Positions 53,072-60,699 of a stretch of 64,000 bases of DNA are shown here, one piece after another (position 1 is the first letter of the stretch; each line of letters opens with the position of its first letter). Source of the stretch: Nocardioides sp. NBC_00368 (GTDB lineage Bacteria; Actinomycetota; Actinomycetes; Propionibacteriales; Nocardioidaceae). The notes beneath the pieces are model-generated. The model was not told the origin of the DNA, did not search any database, and saw nothing but the letters and a program-made list of their open reading frames with translations. Location of the stretch: the NCBI RefSeq assembly GCF_036090055.1, contig NZ_CP107970.1:3226501-3290500 (forward strand). Direction: 5' to 3'. Made by a program: the position numbers and the translations under genes.

Positions 53072-54385
53072 TCACCCCATCCCGAGGACTCGTTGGACGA
53101 ACCAGACGAGCCCGACGACCGCGACCCCGGTGGCCGCGGCGACGCCGAGCCACCAGCCGATCACCGGCTGCCGACGCCGCAGGACCAACAGCACCGGGAA
53201 GGCCAGGGCGATCACCACCATCTGGACGACCTCGATGCCGAGGTTGAAGACGAGCAGGGACACCAGCAGCCGCCACGAGAACGGCTCGTCGATGCCGAGG
53301 GCGCCGGCGAAGCCGAGGCCGTGGATCAGGCCGAACCCGAAGACCACCGCGAGCCGGACCTTCTCTCCCGACACCCGCGACGCCCACGATCCGGCCGTCC
53401 TCGGCGCAGCCTCGGTGGACGTACGCACGGCCAGGGCGACGGCACCCTCGCCGGCCTGGGCGGACGAGGCCGGGCCGACTCCACCCGAGGTCTCGGGCGA
53501 CGGCGCGGAGCCACCGGGGCGACCGTCCCGCCACGAGCCCCACACGTGCCAGGCCGCCACCGCCGCGATCGACAGCGCGATCACGGGTTCGACGATCGCG
53601 GCCGGGACCGACACCAGGCCGAGGCTCGCGAGGACGAAGGTGACCGAGTGCGCCGCCGTGAACGCGGTCGCGGCCAGCAGGATGTCGCGCGGACGACGGG
53701 AGCCGACGATGAGCGCGACGAGGAACAGGATGTGGTCGATACCGAAGAGCAGGTGCTCGGCACCGAGGACGAAGAAGTCCAACAGCCTGGTCGGCGACGA
53801 CTCGTCCGTGGAGAAGCTCGGGTCATCGGCGGTGAGGACCGTGTTGCCGGAAGCGTCCGGAAGCGAGTACTCCAGGATCGTCTCGGTGCTTCCGACGAAG
53901 CCCTCCGACTCAGGGAACAGCCCGCTGGAGACCTCGTACGCGACGTCGCCCGGCACCTCGGGGCAGGCATGGTCGAGCGTCACCACGACGTGGGGCACGC
54001 CGTCGCGCTCGGTGGTCCGGAGCTCGTCGGCCAGCGACGGCGCACAGTCCTGGCCGTCGACGGAGACACGGAAGCGGTCGCCGAGGTAGCCCAGCACCGC
54101 GTCCCGGTGCTCCTCGATGAGGCTCACATCGGCGCCCGAGGTCTGGAACGCGGCCTTGGCCTCGCTCTCCAGCCCGGGATCGGCCTCGGCCTTCGCCACC
54201 GACCTGACCAGGAGGACGTACTCCATCTCGAGCTCGGTGCTCACGACACCGTCGGCGCGCTGGGTCATCTCGGCGTAGACCGTGGAGGTGAAGCCGTGGG
54301 CCGAGGCCGGGAGCGTCAGCAGGATGGGCGTGAGCAGCGCCAGCGCGGCAGCGGCGAGGAGACGTACGCCGGTGGGAGCGGTCAT
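53072..54385 (-). CDS. HupE/UreJ-type membrane protein
   Basis: 437 residues. A signal peptide (LLAAAALALLTPILLTLPASAHG) is followed by an extracytoplasmic domain (residues 32-195), then membrane segments with the HupE motifs LGAEHLLFGIDHILFLVAL, FTAAHSVTFVLASL and FGFGLIHGLGFAGALG. The His-rich helix motifs suggest metal transport (Ni/Co or other), as proposed for HupE relatives. It stands between a secreted metallophosphoesterase and a GntR regulator, and might supply or export metal, or handle a reaction product. This is inference. Confidence 0.85.
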   Translation of the reverse strand: MTAPTGVRLLAAAALALLTPILLTLPASAHGFTSTVYAEMTQRADGVVSTELEMEYVLLVRSVAKAEADPGLESEAKAAFQTSGADVSLIEEHRDAVLGYLGDRFRVSVDGQDCAPSLADELRTTERDGVPHVVVTLDHACPEVPGDVAYEVSSGLFPESEGFVGSTETILEYSLPDASGNTVLTADDPSFSTDESSPTRLLDFFVLGAEHLLFGIDHILFLVALIVGSRRPRDILLAATAFTAAHSVTFVLASLGLVSVPAAIVEPVIALSIAAVAAWHVWGSWRDGRPGGSAPSPETSGGVGPASSAQAGEGAVALAVRTSTEAAPRTAGSWASRVSGEKVRLAVVFGFGLIHGLGFAGALGIDEPFSWRLLVSLLVFNLGIEVVQMVVIALAFPVLLVLRRRQPVIGWWLGVAAATGVAVVGLVWFVQRVLGMG

Positions 54386-54413
54386 GAGGATCCTCGATCC
54401 GAAAGTGGGGGAA

Positions 54414-54447
54414 GGAGGCCCGCCCGGCGAGCACCGGGTGGGCCTCC
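54414..54447 (-). terminator. Intercistronic hairpin between phosphoesterase and hupE genes
   Basis: 14-bp arms (54414-54427, 54434-54447) with one mismatch and a six-base loop, placed eight bases after the phosphoesterase stop (54455). It would reduce read-through into hupE. Confidence 0.5.
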
Positions 54448-54454
54448 CCGCGGG

Positions 54455-56851
54455 TCAGACGATCGGCTCGGTGTCGAGTCGAACGTGGTCGATGGCCCAG
54501 TACCAGTCGTTCATGGCGTTGAAGAGCCGGAAGCTGACCTTCATCGAGGTCGCGCCCGCCGGCACGTCGACCGGCAGATTGACGGTCTTGTTGCCCTGGC
54601 TGAGGTCCGGGGTGTTGGCCGGCGTCCAGTGGACCAGCTGCACCTTCTGGCCGGTGTCGAACTCGACGGTGACCTCGGCCTCCTGCGGCTCCTCCTCGCG
54701 GTAGTGGTTGTCCCAGGCGAGGTAGACGCGCGAGGTCCCGGCCGGGATCGGCGCGCTGGGCGTGGTGAGCGTCGAGTCGAAGCGGCCACGGCTCTCCGGG
54801 TCGTTGACGTCGTCCCACTCGTCGGGGTCGGCCACGGCCACGATGTTGCGGCCCAGCGTGAAGCCGCTGCGGTCCTGGTCGTCACCGTTCTGCCAGAACG
54901 CCTTGGTCATCAGCGACCAGCCGTTCATCTCCTTGGTGCCGGTGGGCATGTCCGGGGAGTTGGTGATCGTCCACCCCGCCGGCGTGGTCTTGGTCCAGCC
55001 GAGGACGCTCGCGTTCGCCGGCATGTTGTGCTCGACGCCGTACTGGAGCTGGCCGGCGACCGACTCGAAGTCCTGGTAGACGAGGTAGTCGGCCGGGTCG
55101 ACCGGAGGCGGCGGCGGAGCGGTCTTGAAGGTGGTCGAGATCGACCCGCCCGCCTTCCCCCAGGTGTTGTAGGGCGTGACGCGCACCTCGTACCGGGTAT
55201 CGCCCTTCAGGTTCCGGATGGCGTGGCCACGGGTGGCCGGCAGCGGAAGGATGTAGAAGCCCGACCACTGCTTGAAGTCGGCGACGGTCGCACCGGTGGA
55301 CTTGTCGACGACCTGGTAACGGTAGAGGTGGACGATGTCCTGAACGTCGTTGGCCGCCGGCTTCGCCTGCGGGAACGACACCTGCGCGCTGTCCTCCTTG
55401 ATGTCGGAGACGGTCACCGCCGATCCCGCGGGCCACTTCGGACCGGCGGTCCTGGCCGCGCGGCGGTCGGTGTAGGGGAAGTTGCGCTGGGGGTTCTTGA
55501 TCGCTTCCTCGACGTCCCACGTCCAGGTCTGGTCGATCCACCGGCCGGCCTGCAGGTCGTAGTTCTTGACCTTGACGACGCTGCCGGCGACCTCGACGAC
55601 CGCGGTCTGCGCGTTGTCGCCCGCGTCGTTCGGCGTGGTGTCGTTGTCGACGCCGCTCTCCATCTCGAAGTACGCCAGCGGCGGGGCGTTGACGGTCGTG
55701 AAGCCGCCGTCCTGCCAGATCGAGGTGGAGATGTTGTTGGGCGTGTGGATGTGCCCGCCCCAGACGACGGCCTGGGGGAAGTTGTCGAAGACCGACTTGA
55801 AGGTGTCGCCGCAGCCCTCTGAGAGGCCGGCGCCGTACCACTCGTTCGAGACGTAGTGCGTGCACTTGAGGGGGTGGTGCACGAGCACGAACACCGGGCG
55901 GTCGGGGTGCTCCGCGGTCGCGGCGGCCATCCGGGTGTGGAGCCAGTCGCGCGCGTAGGCGTAGTCGCCCGTGCTGCGCTGGGTCGGCCGGCCGGTCTCC
56001 TCGTCGAGCCGGCCGGAGCCGGGCGAGACCGTGATGAAGTGGTAGCCGTTGATCACGTAGTCGGCGTTGGGCCGCTGGCCACCGGTCGACTGGGTGAAGA
56101 GGTCGTAGCCGGTCATGCCCGACCCGACGTCGTGGTTGCCCAGCGCGGCGACGAGGGAGATGTCGTCCTTTCCGTCACCGTTCTCGTCGAGACGGCGGTC
56201 GAGCACCTCCTTCAGACCGGCGTACTCGCCCGCGGTGGCGTTGTTCGTCAGGTCGCCGACGAACAGCGTCGCGTCGAGGTCCTGGGCGTGGTAGAGGTCG
56301 AAGGCCTTGTCCAGGTCGCGCCACTCGTTGTGGATGTCCCCGATCGAGCCGAAGGTCACCTGCGGCTGGTTGTCGTTGGCGGTGCGCCGCGCGGCCTCGG
56401 CGCGGGCCTTCTCGACCTCGGCGTCGTTCCCGGCGACGACGTCGAAGTCCTCGAAGTCGACGGTGCCGTTCTCGCCGACGGCCGAGTAGCTGATCCGGTA
56501 GTCGCCAGGGGTCTGCGGGGTGAACTCGTAGACCGGCTCGCTCGCGGAGCCGGTCGGGGAGATCTCCGCGGTGACGCCGTCGGGCGAGGTCACCGAGACG
56601 ACGTAGTCGCCGGTCCGGAAGGAGCTGCTCTCCTCGGTGGGAACGGGCTCCGGGATGCGGAAGGTCTCACCGACCGCGGCCTTGGGCTTGGGGGCGTCCT
56701 GCAGCCGCACCTGCTCGTCGAGCAGCGCGAAGGCCGGGCCGTCGGCCTCGGCGCGCTCCTGGGCGACGACGGTGCTGCCACCCGCAATCGCGACAGTCAC
56801 GAGGGTGCCTGCGGCAAGCAGCGCACCCCACGATCGTCTGATGGGAATCAT
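54455..56851 (-). CDS. Secreted metallophosphoesterase with FN3 and choice-of-anchor-type C-terminal domain
   Basis: 798 residues from ATG 56851 with GAGGAG and a short spacer. A signal peptide (residues 1-30) precedes an Ig-like region to about 150. Calcineurin-like domain (about 165-400): IGDIHNE, LFVGDLTNN, AALGNHDVG, VLVHHPLKC and WGGHIHTPNN give a full metal set. An FN3-like segment follows to about 560 (SDIKEDSAQVSF, YEVRVTPYNTWG), then a Pro-rich turn and a jelly-roll-like end (DYLVYQDFES...YWAIDHVRLDTE). There is no sortase signal. It probably releases phosphate from an extracellular ester. It begins the operon with hupE and gntR. Confidence 0.9.
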   Translation of the reverse strand: MIPIRRSWGALLAAGTLVTVAIAGGSTVVAQERAEADGPAFALLDEQVRLQDAPKPKAAVGETFRIPEPVPTEESSSFRTGDYVVSVTSPDGVTAEISPTGSASEPVYEFTPQTPGDYRISYSAVGENGTVDFEDFDVVAGNDAEVEKARAEAARRTANDNQPQVTFGSIGDIHNEWRDLDKAFDLYHAQDLDATLFVGDLTNNATAGEYAGLKEVLDRRLDENGDGKDDISLVAALGNHDVGSGMTGYDLFTQSTGGQRPNADYVINGYHFITVSPGSGRLDEETGRPTQRSTGDYAYARDWLHTRMAAATAEHPDRPVFVLVHHPLKCTHYVSNEWYGAGLSEGCGDTFKSVFDNFPQAVVWGGHIHTPNNISTSIWQDGGFTTVNAPPLAYFEMESGVDNDTTPNDAGDNAQTAVVEVAGSVVKVKNYDLQAGRWIDQTWTWDVEEAIKNPQRNFPYTDRRAARTAGPKWPAGSAVTVSDIKEDSAQVSFPQAKPAANDVQDIVHLYRYQVVDKSTGATVADFKQWSGFYILPLPATRGHAIRNLKGDTRYEVRVTPYNTWGKAGGSISTTFKTAPPPPPVDPADYLVYQDFESVAGQLQYGVEHNMPANASVLGWTKTTPAGWTITNSPDMPTGTKEMNGWSLMTKAFWQNGDDQDRSGFTLGRNIVAVADPDEWDDVNDPESRGRFDSTLTTPSAPIPAGTSRVYLAWDNHYREEEPQEAEVTVEFDTGQKVQLVHWTPANTPDLSQGNKTVNLPVDVPAGATSMKVSFRLFNAMNDWYWAIDHVRLDTEPIV

Positions 56852-56890
56852 CGGTCTCCTCGTCTCGGTCACGGTGCTCGGGCACCGGGA

Positions 56891-56906
56891 ACTTGTCTGG
56901 ACAAGT
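56891..56906. promoter_or_regulatory. Perfect dre-like palindrome, probable GntR (UTRA) operator
   Basis: ACTTGTC-TG-GACAAGT, 7-bp perfect arms. It has the same 16-bp architecture as DasR-type dre sites (A.TGGTCTAGACCA.T) and lies 40 bases before the phosphoesterase start. Confidence 0.6.
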
Positions 56907-57030
56907 CCATCCGAACGAGGTGGCGCGTGATTGTCCGTCTGCAGCCCGAAACCACGGCAGACAGATGAAATATCCGTGACGCGATGCGGCAATCCGGCGT
57001 GGTTGCCACATCGGGATCACCGGCGAGCTC

Positions 57031-58608
57031 CTAGAGGCCCTCGAGGTCGAGCGGCCGGTCGGCGGCGTACAGCTCCTTCGGGCAGTCGTCACCGGCACAG
57101 TCGCGATACTTCTCGGTCAGGTCGGCCAGCCGCGAGACCGTCTCGGCATGGTCCGGGTCCTCAGCGAGGTTGTTCATCTCGTACGGGTCGGTGGTGCGGT
57201 CGTAGAGCTCGACACCACCGGTGGTCAGCTCGACGTACGTCCATCGCCCGACACGTACGCCGGACCAGAGTCGCGAGGTGCCGTCGGAGGTCGGCCACGC
57301 CTCGATCGGGACCACGCGCGTCTGCGCGGGCGCGCGCAGCCAGGGCAGGATGTCGATGCCGTCGGGCTCGTGCGGGTCGTCGGCGCCGGCGGCGGCGAGC
57401 AGCGTCGTGGCGATGTCCGGGTTGGTGAGCGTGGTCGCGACCTCGCGCCCCTTCGGCACGCCGGGTCCGCTCATCAGGACGGGGATGCGCAGCGACTCCT
57501 CGTAGTACCAGAGCTTGCCGTTGAAGTTGTGGTAGCCGTTCGAGAACCCGTTGTCGGAGGTGAAGACGACCAGCGTGCGCGCCAGCTCGCCGCTCTTCTT
57601 CAGCCCGCCGAGCAGGGCGGCGATGTTGCGGTCGAGGCTGCGCGCCGACTCGATCCGTCGCTGGTAGGAGAGCCGGTAGGCGTCCTTCTCGACCTGCGAC
57701 GGGCGTTTCCGTGACGGCGACCCCTTGGGGAACTGCTTGCGTCCCTCCGGGAACAGGTTCGGCTGCTGCGGGATCGGCTTGTCGGCGTACGCGTCCCGGT
57801 CCTGCGGGTCCGGCACCGGTACGCCGATCGCGCCCTTGGTGCCGGGGAAGCGCTGCTTGGGGTCGCCCTTCTCCGTCGGGCCGCCGATGTGCGGAGCCAC
57901 GTAGTTGACCCACTGGAACCACGGCTTCGCCGCGGCTCCCGGCTTCTTCCCCTCGTTCTGCACAGTCTTCAGGGCTGCCTGCGCCTGCTGGGTGATGACG
58001 GTGGTCGAGTAGCCCTTCGGCTTCACCAGGTGCCCGTTCACGTTGAACTTCGCGCCCAGGTAGTTGTAGGTCGACGGGTCGACGGTCGCGCGCCACTCGT
58101 CCCACCCGGGCGGGATGTCGTGCTCGCTGCCCGCCTCGCCGTACTCGTTGAGGTACTTGCCGGTGAACAGCGTGGTGTAGCCCGCGTCCTGCAGCGAGGT
58201 GGCCAGGGTCTCGGAGTCGTCGAAGGACGGATAGCCGCCCTCGGGGCCGTGGATGGTGTGGGCACCGTGGTTGTGGGCGTACTGCCCCGAGAGCAGCGAG
58301 GCCCGGGCCGGAACGCAGATCGGCGTCGGCGCGACCGCGTCGGTGAAGGTCACCCCGCTCTCGCCGACGAGCTTGCGCACGCTCGGGAGGTAGTCCATGT
58401 CGACGGTGGCGAGGTCGTCGACGGTGACCATCAGCAGGTTGGGCTTCTCCACCGGCATCTCGAAAGCCGGTGTCGCCGTCGCCGGCTGGTCGGAGTCACC
58501 GTCACCGGACGGCCGCTGGGTCGGCGCATGGCCACAGCCCGACATCCCCACGACTCCGGCCACCGCGAGTGCCGCCGACAACGCCCGGACGCGTCTGGAT
58601 ACCGCCAC
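57031..58608 (-). CDS. Sulfatase lipoprotein (type I, formylglycine)
   Basis: 525 residues from GTG 58608, with GAGGA six bases upstream. Lipobox GMSGCG (Cys25) anchors it outside the membrane. LLMVTVDDL and ICVPARASLLSG (formylglycine Cys98) plus PHIGGPT and TSDNGFSNGYH supply the metal and catalytic residues. It is a close paralog of the secreted sulfatase at 50706-52250: same order of motifs and the same C-terminal LDLEGL. The two flank the phosphoesterase/hupE/gntR genes. A direct repeat of ACTGGTC lies upstream (58625-58642). Confidence 0.9.
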   Translation of the reverse strand: MAVSRRVRALSAALAVAGVVGMSGCGHAPTQRPSGDGDSDQPATATPAFEMPVEKPNLLMVTVDDLATVDMDYLPSVRKLVGESGVTFTDAVAPTPICVPARASLLSGQYAHNHGAHTIHGPEGGYPSFDDSETLATSLQDAGYTTLFTGKYLNEYGEAGSEHDIPPGWDEWRATVDPSTYNYLGAKFNVNGHLVKPKGYSTTVITQQAQAALKTVQNEGKKPGAAAKPWFQWVNYVAPHIGGPTEKGDPKQRFPGTKGAIGVPVPDPQDRDAYADKPIPQQPNLFPEGRKQFPKGSPSRKRPSQVEKDAYRLSYQRRIESARSLDRNIAALLGGLKKSGELARTLVVFTSDNGFSNGYHNFNGKLWYYEESLRIPVLMSGPGVPKGREVATTLTNPDIATTLLAAAGADDPHEPDGIDILPWLRAPAQTRVVPIEAWPTSDGTSRLWSGVRVGRWTYVELTTGGVELYDRTTDPYEMNNLAEDPDHAETVSRLADLTEKYRDCAGDDCPKELYAADRPLDLEGL

Positions 58609-58624
58609 TGATTGTCCTCATCAC

Positions 58625-58642
58625 ACTGGTCATCTACTGGTC
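58625..58642 (-). promoter_or_regulatory. Direct repeat ACTGGTC upstream of the sulfatase lipoprotein gene
   Basis: ACTGGTC at 58625-58631 and 58636-58642, 11 bases apart (one helical turn), 17 bases before the GTG start. This spacing resembles PhoP-box direct repeats, while the heptamer equals a dre half-site; either reading is tentative. Confidence 0.3.
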
Positions 58643-58742
58643 GCCATGACTGGGCCCGCCCGGTCGCGCGGAAAGCCTGCCACTATGCCGATGGTTCATC
58701 CCAGATCAACGCACGTGTCGCGCACTCGCCATCCCCGGGCAG

Positions 58743-58748
58743 GACGCT
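58743..58748 (+). promoter_or_regulatory. Leaderless -10 box of the glycosyltransferase gene
   Basis: GACGCT, six bases, then ATG 58755. Confidence 0.35.
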
Positions 58749-58754
58749 GGTCCC

Positions 58755-59858
58755 ATGAAGATGGCGCTGGTCACCGAGAGCTTCTTTCCTACCATCGATG
58801 GTGTCACAACCACGGTGAAGGCCATCGCCGACCGCATGATCGAGTCGGGCCACGAAGTGCGCTTCATCGCGCCCGGTCCCGGCCTCTCGGTCTACCGCAA
58901 CAGCCGGGTCGTCCGGGTCTCGCCGATCGCCAAGACCGGCAGGCAGGTACGCAGCGCCCTGGAGTCGTTCGAGCCGGACGTCGTGGTCAGCTTCGACCCG
59001 GGTCGCCTGGGCCGCAGGGCGCTGGCCTCGCCGACGGCCGCCGACGCGACCACGCTGGTCGTCCAGCAGTCTCCGATCTCGCCCAAGGCGGCGCTCACGT
59101 GGAACGCCTCGATCGCGGCGTACGCCGATGAGATCTTTGTCACAAGCGAGTGGCTCCGTCGAGTGCTCTCGGCGATCGACGTCCACGCCGGGGTGTGGGA
59201 GCCGGGGGTCGACACGGCCGCCTTCTCGCCCAGCCTGCGCGACGACTGGCTCCACCGACGCTGGGCCAGGGCGAAGTCCCGACCCACCCCGCTGGTCGTG
59301 GTCGGCTACGCCGGAAACCTGGCGAAGAGCCATGGCGTACGCCGCCTTGCCGAGCTCACTTCGGTGCCCGGCATCCGCCTCGTCATCATCGGCGACGGAC
59401 CTCAGCGCGGCTGGCTCAAGCAGCGGGTCCCGCAGGCGAAGCTGACCGGGCCGCTGGGCACCGGCGACCTGGCCATCGCACTGGCCTCGCTCGACGTGCT
59501 CGTGCACCCCGGCGAGGAGGAGGGATGCGGCCACATCCTGCGTGAGGCCGCGGCGAGCGCGCTCCCGGTGGTCGCCCCGCGCGCCGGCGCCGCGGCCGAG
59601 ATCGTGCAGCACATGGAGACCGGCGTGCTCTACAACCCGGCGCGCAGCCGAGAGCTCGCCGACGCGGTCGCCTCGGTGGTCTCCGACCCCCGTCGACGCC
59701 TGCTCGGCGACCGCGGTCGCGAGCTGGCCGCGACCCGTCCGTGGACCGATGCCGTCGACGAGCTCTTGACCCGTCTGGTCACACTGAACGACGCCCGGAC
59801 CTCACAATCTCACGCCGCCGCCACCGAGAATATGGGACCTGCTGTTAGGCTTGCCTAA
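58755..59858 (+). CDS. GT4-family glycosyltransferase
   Basis: 367 residues. N-terminal MALVTESFFPTIDGVTTTV is the GT4 start of mannosyl- and glucosyltransferases such as MgtA/PimB-like enzymes; VVGYAGNLAKSHGV and VIIGDGPQRGWL begin the donor-binding half. EEEGCGHILREAAASALPVVA carries the E-x7-E donor motif. It would transfer a sugar from an activated donor to a lipid or sugar acceptor at the membrane. Its last codons (Ala-Val-Arg-Leu-Ala-stop) overlap an iron-box-like palindrome ahead of sdhC. Confidence 0.9.
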   Translation: MKMALVTESFFPTIDGVTTTVKAIADRMIESGHEVRFIAPGPGLSVYRNSRVVRVSPIAKTGRQVRSALESFEPDVVVSFDPGRLGRRALASPTAADATTLVVQQSPISPKAALTWNASIAAYADEIFVTSEWLRRVLSAIDVHAGVWEPGVDTAAFSPSLRDDWLHRRWARAKSRPTPLVVVGYAGNLAKSHGVRRLAELTSVPGIRLVIIGDGPQRGWLKQRVPQAKLTGPLGTGDLAIALASLDVLVHPGEEEGCGHILREAAASALPVVAPRAGAAAEIVQHMETGVLYNPARSRELADAVASVVSDPRRRLLGDRGRELAATRPWTDAVDELLTRLVTLNDARTSQSHAAATENMGPAVRLA

Positions 59859-59863
59859 CTCAC
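59845..59863. promoter_or_regulatory. DtxR/IdeR-type iron box upstream of sdhCAB
   Basis: TTAGGCTTGCCTAACTCAC matches the 19-bp consensus TTAGGTTAGSCTAACCTAA at 14 positions, with a perfect 14-bp palindromic core (TTAGGC-TT-GCCTAA, 59845-59858). It overlaps the glycosyltransferase stop and lies about 95 bases before the sdhC start. Confidence 0.6.
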
Positions 59864-59957
59864 GATAACGATACTCACCGGTAACCTCGCCCGCCCAGGT
59901 AGAGACGACAATGTCACATACTCCCTGCGTACAAGTTCGGGTCTGAGGGGTAGTAGC

Positions 59958-60686
59958 GTGCGTGCCGTGGCAACCACGACTCTGATCAAAGGCGCGCGGT
60001 CGACGCGCTCGACGATCGCCCTGAAGCTCCTTATGGCGGCCAGCGGCATCGTCTTCATCCTGTTTGTGCTGGTGCACATGTACGGCAACCTCAAAGCCTT
60101 CAGCGGCGAGCTTGCCTTCAACGAGTATGCCGAGCACCTGCGTACGTTCGGGGAGCCGATGCTGCCGTACGGCGGCCTCCTCTGGATCATTCGCGTGGTG
60201 CTGCTGGCCTCGCTGGTGGCGCACGTCGGCGCGGCGATCGCGCTCACGAAGCGTGCGCACACGCAGCGTCCGGTGAAGTACGCGGTGAAGAAGAACAAGG
60301 CCTCGTCGCTCTCCTCGCGCACCATGCGCTGGGGCGGCGTGGCGCTGTTCCTCTTCCTCGTCTGGCACCTGCTCCAGTTCACCATCGTGAAGATCAACGT
60401 GGGTGCGGGCGGACAGGCTGCCGAGGTCACCGAGAACCCCTACCGGCTGCTGATCAACGCCTTCCAGCCGGAGCAGTGGTGGATGGTGATCATCTACCTG
60501 CTCGCGATGCTCGCGCTCGCGTTCCACCTGCACCACGGCACCTTCAGCGCCATCCAGACGCTCGGGTTCACCAACACCGCTGAGTCGCGTGCCAGGGCCC
60601 GCGTCACCGGCTGGGTCGTCGCGATCGTGGTCGCTGGCGGCTTCTCGCTGGTCCCCCTGTTCACCGTCTTCGGCGTCATCTCGTAA
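59958..60686 (+). CDS. sdhC: Succinate dehydrogenase cytochrome b subunit
   Basis: 242 residues from GTG 59958 with GAGGGG upstream; GTG 59967 is an alternative. Five membrane helices. Haem-ligand His residues are seen in FVLVHMYGNLKAF, LVAHVGAAIAL, LVWHLLQF and AFHLHHGTF, the pattern of the di-haem b558 type SdhC found in actinobacteria and Bacillus. It anchors the complex and passes electrons to the quinone pool. It starts the sdhCAB operon, 99 bases after the glycosyltransferase, with an iron box in the gap. Confidence 0.94.
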   Translation: MRAVATTTLIKGARSTRSTIALKLLMAASGIVFILFVLVHMYGNLKAFSGELAFNEYAEHLRTFGEPMLPYGGLLWIIRVVLLASLVAHVGAAIALTKRAHTQRPVKYAVKKNKASSLSSRTMRWGGVALFLFLVWHLLQFTIVKINVGAGGQAAEVTENPYRLLINAFQPEQWWMVIIYLLAMLALAFHLHHGTFSAIQTLGFTNTAESRARARVTGWVVAIVVAGGFSLVPLFTVFGVIS

Positions 60687-60699
60687 GGACATCTGACAC

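Noticed and set aside
58625..58642. A DasR dre site
   Set aside because: The heptamers are direct, not inverted, so this is not a dre palindrome; kept only as a tentative direct repeat.
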